DNA from: Candidatus Anaerostipes excrementavium
Lineage (GTDB): Bacteria > Bacillota > Clostridia > Lachnospirales > Lachnospiraceae
Length of the DNA: 50,030 nt
NCBI GenBank assembly: GCA_019114985.1
Contig: DXEM01000028.1
Coordinates: 1-50,030, forward strand
Direction of reading: 5' to 3'
Below are positions 45,459 to 50,030 of the stretch, piece after piece. The notes below the pieces were generated by a model, which did no database searches, had not been told where the DNA came from, and saw only the letters and a program-made list of their open reading frames with translations. Numbering within the stretch: position 1 is the first letter of the stretch; each line of letters starts with the position of its first letter. Both the position numbers and the translations under genes were made by a program.

Positions 45459-47933
45459 ATGGATGAGAATACAATTTTTGATAAAGTTCATGACATTGAT
45501 CTAAAAGAGACGATGGAACGTTCTTACATTGATTATGCCATGAGCGTTATTGCCTCCAGAGCTCTTCCAGATGTGAGAGACGGATTGAAGCCGGTGCAGC
45601 GAAGGATCCTCTATGCAATGATAGAGCTTAATAATGGTCCCGATAAACCTCATCGTAAATGTGCCCGTATCGTCGGTGATGCCATGGGTAAATATCATCC
45701 TCATGGAGATAGCTCTATTTACGGAGCTTTGGTGAATATGGCGCAGGAGTGGTCTACAAGATATCCATTGGTGGACGGACACGGGAACTTTGGTTCTGTC
45801 GATGGCGACGGAGCCGCTGCTATGCGTTACACAGAAGCAAGACTCAGCAAAATATCTATGGAACTGTTGGCTGATATCAACAAGAATACCGTAGATTTTG
45901 TGCCGAACTTTGACGAGACGGAAAAAGAACCTGTGGTTCTTCCTTCCAGATTTCCGAATCTGCTGGTGAATGGAACCCAGGGAATTGCAGTCGGAATGGC
46001 GACAAATATCCCTCCGCATAATTTAAAAGAAGTTGTGGACGCTGTCATCAAGATTATTGATAATCGAGTGACCGAAGATCGAGAGACAGAGATGGAAGAA
46101 CTCCTTGAGATTGTAAAAGGTCCGGATTTCCCTACCGGAGCAACCATCTTAGGGAAAGGCGGAATCAACCAGGCTTACCGTACAGGTCGAGGAAAGATCA
46201 AAGTACGGGCAGTAACTGACATCGAAGCAATGGCAAATGGAAAACAAAGGATCATTGTTACGGAACTTCCTTACATGGTCAATAAAGCCCGTCTGATTGA
46301 GAAAATCGCTTCTTTGGTGAGAGAAAAGAAAGTCGAAGGAATTACAGAACTTCGAGATGAATCCGATCGAAGCGGTATGAGAATTTGTATTGAACTTAAG
46401 AGAGATGCGAATGCAAATGTGATCTTAAATCAGTTATTTAAGCATACTCAGCTTCAAGATACTTTTGGTGTCATTATGCTTGCTCTTGTAAATAATGAGC
46501 CGAAAGTCTTGAATCTGATGGAAATGCTTGGATACTATCTGAAACATCAGGAAGATGTGGTGACCAGAAGAACGAAATATGAGCTTAACAAGGCAGAGGA
46601 AAGGGCTCATATATTGGAAGGTCTGCTGATTGCTCAGGATCATATCGATGAAGTTATTAAGATTATACGAGAAGCAGCGAATATCCAGGCGGCGAAAGCA
46701 GAATTGATGGAAAGATTCGGCCTGACGGATGCCCAGGCACAGGCAATCGTGGATATGCGTCTTAGAGCGCTGAATGGTTTGGAAAGAGCAAAGCTTGAAA
46801 AAGAATATCAGGAATTGATGGAACGGATTCGGGAACTGAAAGCCATTCTTGCGGACGAGAAAGTTTTATTAGGAGTCATTAAGGATGAATTGATCGTAAT
46901 TCGTGATAAATACGGAGATGAGAGAAAAACTCAGATTGGTTTTGATGTGGATGATATTTCCATGGAGGATCTGATTCCAAGAGAAAATACTGTGGTAACG
47001 ATGACGAAACTCGGTTATATTAAACGCATGACCGTTGATAATTTCAGGAGTCAGAATCGAGGCGGAAAAGGCATCAAAGGTATGCAGACCATCGACCAGG
47101 ATTATATTGCAGAGTTGTTTATGACAACGACACATCACTATATTATGTTCTTTACCGACCGGGGAAGAGCTTACCGGCTGAAAGCCTATGAAATTCCTGA
47201 GAGCAGCCGTACTGCAAGGGGAAATGCCATCGTAAATCTTCTGCAGCTGCAGCCTGGTGAGAAGATTACGGCAGTGATTCCGGTGAATCAGTATGAGGAT
47301 GGAAAATATTTCTTAATGGCAACAAAAAGCGGTGTTGTCAAGAAATCTTCTGTTATGGATTATGCCAATATCAGAAAAACGGGACTTGCCGCTATTACAT
47401 TAAAAGATGATGATGAATTGATTGAAGTGAAGATTACAGATGATACGAAGGATGTATTTCTGGTAACAAAAAATGCACAGTGCATCCGTTTCCATGAGAC
47501 AGACGTACGCTGCATGGGAAGAACAGCAATGGGAGTTCGCGGTATTAATCTGACAGGAGATGATGAGGTCATTGGTATGCAGCTGGATTCCCAAGGAAAA
47601 GATTTATTGATCGTATCTGCCAAAGGTATGGGAAAGAGAACTTCCATGGATGAATTTACTGCGCATCATCGAGGCGGCAAAGGTGTAAAATGCTATAAAC
47701 TGACAGAAAAGACCGGAGATGTGGTTGGTGTAAAAGCTGTGAATGAGGACCATGAGATCATGATGATTACGACAGAAGGAATTATTATGCGGACCAAGGT
47801 TGACAGCATTTCCAGACAGGGAAGGAGCACATCAGGTGTTAAAGTCATGGATGTTGCAGAGAATGTAGAGGTTGCAAGCATCGCAAAAGTACGCAAAGAA
47901 GAAGTGGAAGAAGAGTCTAATACAAAAAAATAA
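45459..47933 (+). CDS. gyrA: DNA gyrase subunit A
   Basis: An 824-residue DNA-cleaving subunit. The catalytic Tyr is in [11 protein letters not shown] (about 124). The QRDR reads [13 protein letters not shown]: the Ser equivalent to E. coli Ser83 is kept, and the position of Asp87 is Gly (Gly89 here). The C-terminal beta-pinwheel contains the GyrA box QNRGGKG (about 529-535), which separates it from ParC. AGGAAGG precedes the ATG. Confidence 0.96.
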   Translation: MDENTIFDKVHDIDLKETMERSYIDYAMSVIASRALPDVRDGLKPVQRRILYAMIELNNGPDKPHRKCARIVGDAMGKYHPHGDSSIYGALVNMAQEWSTRYPLVDGHGNFGSVDGDGAAAMRYTEARLSKISMELLADINKNTVDFVPNFDETEKEPVVLPSRFPNLLVNGTQGIAVGMATNIPPHNLKEVVDAVIKIIDNRVTEDRETEMEELLEIVKGPDFPTGATILGKGGINQAYRTGRGKIKVRAVTDIEAMANGKQRIIVTELPYMVNKARLIEKIASLVREKKVEGITELRDESDRSGMRICIELKRDANANVILNQLFKHTQLQDTFGVIMLALVNNEPKVLNLMEMLGYYLKHQEDVVTRRTKYELNKAEERAHILEGLLIAQDHIDEVIKIIREAANIQAAKAELMERFGLTDAQAQAIVDMRLRALNGLERAKLEKEYQELMERIRELKAILADEKVLLGVIKDELIVIRDKYGDERKTQIGFDVDDISMEDLIPRENTVVTMTKLGYIKRMTVDNFRSQNRGGKGIKGMQTIDQDYIAELFMTTTHHYIMFFTDRGRAYRLKAYEIPESSRTARGNAIVNLLQLQPGEKITAVIPVNQYEDGKYFLMATKSGVVKKSSVMDYANIRKTGLAAITLKDDDELIEVKITDDTKDVFLVTKNAQCIRFHETDVRCMGRTAMGVRGINLTGDDEVIGMQLDSQGKDLLIVSAKGMGKRTSMDEFTAHHRGGKGVKCYKLTEKTGDVVGVKAVNEDHEIMMITTEGIIMRTKVDSISRQGRSTSGVKVMDVAENVEVASIAKVRKEEVEEESNTKK

Positions 47934-47948
47934 TGAAAAATTGATTAG

Positions 47949-47990
47949 AAATCGGAGTACAGCTTTATTGTCTGTGCTCCGATTTCGTTA
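47949..47990 (+). terminator. Hairpin after gyrA
   Basis: A 14-base stem with one mismatch (47949-47962 with 47972-47985) lies 15 bases after gyrA. The tail is not very T-rich. It overlaps the promoter of the fumarase genes. Confidence 0.6.
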
Positions 47991-47996
47991 TATAAT
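47968..47996 (+). promoter_or_regulatory. Probable promoter of the fumarase operon
   Basis: TTGTCT (47968-47973), 17 bases and a perfect TATAAT (47991-47996). The -35 lies in the loop and 3' arm of the gyrA hairpin. The leader to the ATG at 48103 is about 100 bases, with a small GC-rich hairpin near 48029. Confidence 0.5.
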
Positions 47997-48102
47997 ATAA
48001 AAGGATAACTGAAACAGAGTAATGGAAGCCGGAAGGCCGGTTCTTATTCAAAGAGTATGAAAGTAATTAAAAAATAAAATATTAAAAAATGCGGAGGCAG
48101 CT

Positions 48103-48945
48103 ATGCGAACGATTCATACAGACGAAATTATCAAAAATATAAAGGAAATGTGTATGGAAGCCAATCTTTATCTGACGGATGATATGAAATCAAGACTAAA
48201 AAAATCCTCAGAGAAAGAGACAAGTGTTCTTGGAAAACAGATTCTGGGACAGCTTCAGGAAAATATGGAGATTGCGGATCAGGATCAAATTCCGATTTGT
48301 CAGGATACGGGAATGGCAATTGTATTCTTAAATATTGGACAGGATCTTCATATTGAAGGAATGGATCTGAAAGAGGCGGTAAACGAAGGGGTCCGCCAAG
48401 GGTATGCACAAGGGTATCTCAGAAAGTCTATCGTAAAAGATCCGCTGATCCGAGAAAATACAAGAGATAATACTCCTGCGGTTATCCATATGGATATTGT
48501 ACCGGGAGAACAACTGGAGATTACAGTGGCGCCGAAAGGATTTGGCAGTGAGAATATGAGCAGAGTTTTCATGTTAAAACCGGCAGACGGCATAGAAGGA
48601 ATCAAAAATTCTGTATTGGAAGCAGTAAAAGATGCAGGGCCGAATGCCTGCCCGCCGATTGTAATCGGAATAGGACTGGGCGGAAGTTTTGAAAAAGCCG
48701 CTTTGCTTGCCAAAAAAGCGCTGACTAGAAATCTAGATCAGCCATCAGACCTTCCTCATATTGCAGAACTGGAAAAAGAATTATTAGAAGAAGTCAATCA
48801 GCTAGGCATAGGACCGGGAGGATTCGGCGGTAATACAACAGCGCTGGGATTGAATATAGAAACTTATCCGACACATATTGCAGGCATGCCGCTGGCAATC
48901 AATATTTGCTGTCATGTGAATCGACATGCACATAGAATTTTATAA
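48103..48945 (+). CDS. Class I fumarate hydratase, alpha subunit
   Basis: A 280-residue N-terminal subunit of a two-subunit [4Fe-4S] hydro-lyase. Presumed cluster cysteines are in PICQDTGMA (about 66), AGPNACPPIVIGIG (about 183) and NICCHVNRHAH near the end. The same family includes L-tartrate dehydratase; fumarase is favoured because this is the common annotation in Clostridia, but substrate cannot be told from sequence. GGAGGC precedes the ATG. The beta-subunit gene follows after 15 bases. Confidence 0.85.
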   Translation: MRTIHTDEIIKNIKEMCMEANLYLTDDMKSRLKKSSEKETSVLGKQILGQLQENMEIADQDQIPICQDTGMAIVFLNIGQDLHIEGMDLKEAVNEGVRQGYAQGYLRKSIVKDPLIRENTRDNTPAVIHMDIVPGEQLEITVAPKGFGSENMSRVFMLKPADGIEGIKNSVLEAVKDAGPNACPPIVIGIGLGGSFEKAALLAKKALTRNLDQPSDLPHIAELEKELLEEVNQLGIGPGGFGGNTTALGLNIETYPTHIAGMPLAINICCHVNRHAHRIL

Positions 48946-48960
48946 AGGGGGAAACATACA

Positions 48961-49524
48961 ATGGAAAAACATTTAGAAGTCCCTGTGAAGGAAATGGAAC
49001 TGAAAAATTTGGAATCTGGGGATTATGTATATTTAACAGGAGTCATTTATACAGCAAGGGACGCTGCACATAAAAGAATGTTTGACAGCTTAAAAGAAGG
49101 AAAATCAATACCAGTTGATCTGCAGGATCAGTTTGTATATTATTTAGGACCAACACCGGCGAGAGAAGGACAGGTTATCGGATCTGCGGGTCCTACGACG
49201 AGCAGCAGGATGGATAAATATACCCCGTTGCTGCTGGGTAAAGGACTGAAAGGGATGATTGGCAAAGGAAAAAGATCCAAGGAAGTGATTCAATCCATGG
49301 TGAAGAATGGAGCGGTATATTTTGCAGCGGTCGGTGGTGCAGGAGCACTTTTGTCTAAATGTATCAAGAAATCAGAAGTGATTGCCTATGATGACCTGGG
49401 AACAGAAGCAATACGAAGACTGGAAGTCGAAAATTTCCCGGTCATTGTTGTGATTGACAGCAAAGGACATAATCTATATGAGACTGCAGTGGATGAATTT
49501 CAGAAAAATGCAGGTAAGAATTAA
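48961..49524 (+). CDS. Class I fumarate hydratase, beta subunit
   Basis: A 187-residue C-terminal-domain subunit that completes the fumarase (or tartrate dehydratase) with the preceding gene. Family motifs: YYLGPTPAREGQVIGSAGPTT (split over two strands), SSRMDKYTP, GLKGMIGKGKRS, and AAVGGAGALL. GGGGG precedes the ATG. A terminator follows the stop. Confidence 0.88.
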   Translation: MEKHLEVPVKEMELKNLESGDYVYLTGVIYTARDAAHKRMFDSLKEGKSIPVDLQDQFVYYLGPTPAREGQVIGSAGPTTSSRMDKYTPLLLGKGLKGMIGKGKRSKEVIQSMVKNGAVYFAAVGGAGALLSKCIKKSEVIAYDDLGTEAIRRLEVENFPVIVVIDSKGHNLYETAVDEFQKNAGKN

Positions 49525-49538
49525 AAATATATCAGTAC

Positions 49539-49582
49539 AAACCAAAGCTGAAGTAAGAAAGTTCCGGCTTTGGTTTGTTTGT
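49539..49582 (+). terminator. Terminator after the fumarase genes
   Basis: A 10-bp perfect stem (49539-49548 with 49567-49576) with an 18-base loop is followed by GTTTGTT. Confidence 0.75.
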
Positions 49583-49614
49583 TCAAGGAAAAAAGAAGAA
49601 TTGCAAAAAATCTA

Positions 49615-49643
49615 TTGACAAACTTGTCGTGGTTTGGTAAGCT
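49615..49643 (+). promoter_or_regulatory. Promoter of tRNA-Ser
   Basis: A perfect TTGACA (49615-49620), 17 bases and TAAGCT (49638-49643); the tRNA begins 52 bases further on. Confidence 0.55.
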
Positions 49644-49695
49644 ATTTAAGCGTTGTTGTTAACGCAATTTCATATTTGAAAATGTTTAGGCATTT

Positions 49696-49783
49696 GCAGA
49701 AGTACTCAAGTGGCTGAAGAGGCGCCCCTGCTAAGGGTGTAGGTCGTTTACGCGGCGCGAGGGTTCAAATCCCTCCTTCTGCG
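49696..49783 (+). tRNA. tRNA-Ser (anticodon GCU)
   Basis: An 88-base tRNA with a long variable arm. Acceptor GCAGAAG (49696-49702) pairs with CTTCTGC (49776-49782), discriminator G. Anticodon loop CTGCTAA places GCT at 49730-49732 (reads AGC and AGU). The T arm is GAGGG-TTCAAAT-CCCTC (49759-49775). The long variable region between 49740 and 49758 fits a class II tRNA. CCA is not encoded. It lies just upstream of the rRNA-type promoters. Confidence 0.95.
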
Positions 49784-49786
49784 TTT

Positions 49787-49820
49787 TAAATCTTTCTAAA
49801 TAGAAAGATTTAATTTTTTG
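49787..49820 (+). terminator. Terminator after tRNA-Ser
   Basis: A 10-bp perfect stem (49788-49797 with 49802-49811) and a 4-base loop are followed by AATTTTTTG. Confidence 0.85.
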
Positions 49821-49829
49821 AAAAAGCTG

Positions 49830-49858
49830 TTGACAGAGATTTGAAACTGTGATATATT
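49830..49858 (+). promoter_or_regulatory. First tandem rRNA-type promoter (P1), right copy
   Basis: TTGACA (49830-49835), 17 bases, TATATT (49853-49858). A 5-bp hairpin (49870-49883) would lie near the 5' end of the transcript. Counterpart of the left P1 though different in sequence. Confidence 0.75.
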
Positions 49859-49899
49859 ATAACAGTTGCGTCTCATAAGAGACAGCGAAACATCATCAA

Positions 49900-50030
49900 G
49901 AAATTCAAAAAAAGAGCAAAAAACACTTGACAAATAACAATGGAAAGTGATAAGATACAAAAGTTGCTGACAGAGAATGATCAGGACAACGAAAAAAATC
50001 TTAAAAAAGTTCTTGACAAAGAATGGAAGA
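49900..50030. repeat. Right copy of 131-bp inverted repeat (rRNA-operon promoter region)
   Basis: Exact reverse complement of bases 1-131. It carries tandem outward promoters and no gene; an rRNA operon probably begins just beyond the right edge. Confidence 0.9.
49927..49956 (+). promoter_or_regulatory. Second tandem rRNA-type promoter (P2), right copy
   Basis: TTGACA (49927-49932), 18 bases, TAAGAT (49951-49956), inside the edge repeat. Another TTGACA at 50013-50018 begins a third promoter cut by the window end. Confidence 0.7.

Overview
The window carries the replication-origin region of a low-GC Gram-positive anaerobe. Gene content and protein sequences suggest a spore-forming member of the Clostridia, most likely Lachnospiraceae. 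This placement is an inference: it rests on the rpmH-rnpA-yidD-yidC-jag-mnmE-mnmG-rsmG-parA-parB block, dnaA-dnaN-yaaA-recF-gyrB-gyrA, YyaC and PdaA sporulation-type proteins, a TIGR03905-like TSCPD protein, DUF5711 and DUF4446 proteins, and a class I two-subunit fumarase.

Layout. The origin lies around dnaA (about 39.2-41.1 kb), with DnaA boxes on both sides of the gene. Right of it, everything reads rightward: dnaA, dnaN, yaaA, recF, gyrB, gyrA, then fumarase alpha and beta, tRNA-Ser(GCU) and tandem rRNA-type promoters at the window edge. Left of it most genes read leftward, so both arms are largely co-oriented with replication. The left arm holds rpmH to khpB, mnmE-mnmG-rsmG, an alpha/beta-hydrolase-like gene, argS, two parS sites, and a parA-parB-DUF4446-serS-response regulator-histidine kinase-PHP phosphatase run with short gaps. 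Then follow a small cupin gene, a BceAB-type ABC transporter, fruR-fruK, 5-formyl-THF cyclo-ligase, a diguanylate cyclase, TSCPD-murG, an orphan PTS IIA, MTA/SAH nucleosidase, PdaA-like deacetylase and a dUTPase.

From about 5 to 10 kb lies an AT-richer accessory stretch: an ECF sigma/anti-sigma pair, a DUF1016 (YhcG-type) nuclease, a secreted protein, a small MITE-like inverted-repeat element and an Rpn-type nuclease. The left end holds a PTS EIIC-like membrane protein, YyaC, a LysM membrane protein whose N-terminal domain looks like an MPN/JAB fold without its metal ligands, a DUF5711 protein and CvpA.

The first 131 bases are the exact reverse complement of the last 131. Both carry strong tandem promoters pointing outward, so the window appears to be bounded by two divergent rRNA operons around oriC. 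The window may be a whole contig that ends at these repeats.

No phage, CRISPR array or complete insertion sequence was seen. The observations most worth a second look are the degenerate MPN-LysM protein, the DnaA-trio-like unwinding element before dnaN, the edge repeats with 5' hairpins conserved in shape but not sequence, the fruR operator of four 10-bp tandem repeats, the 26-bp parS palindrome, the MITE-like element, and the hydrolase lacking a GxSxG serine.
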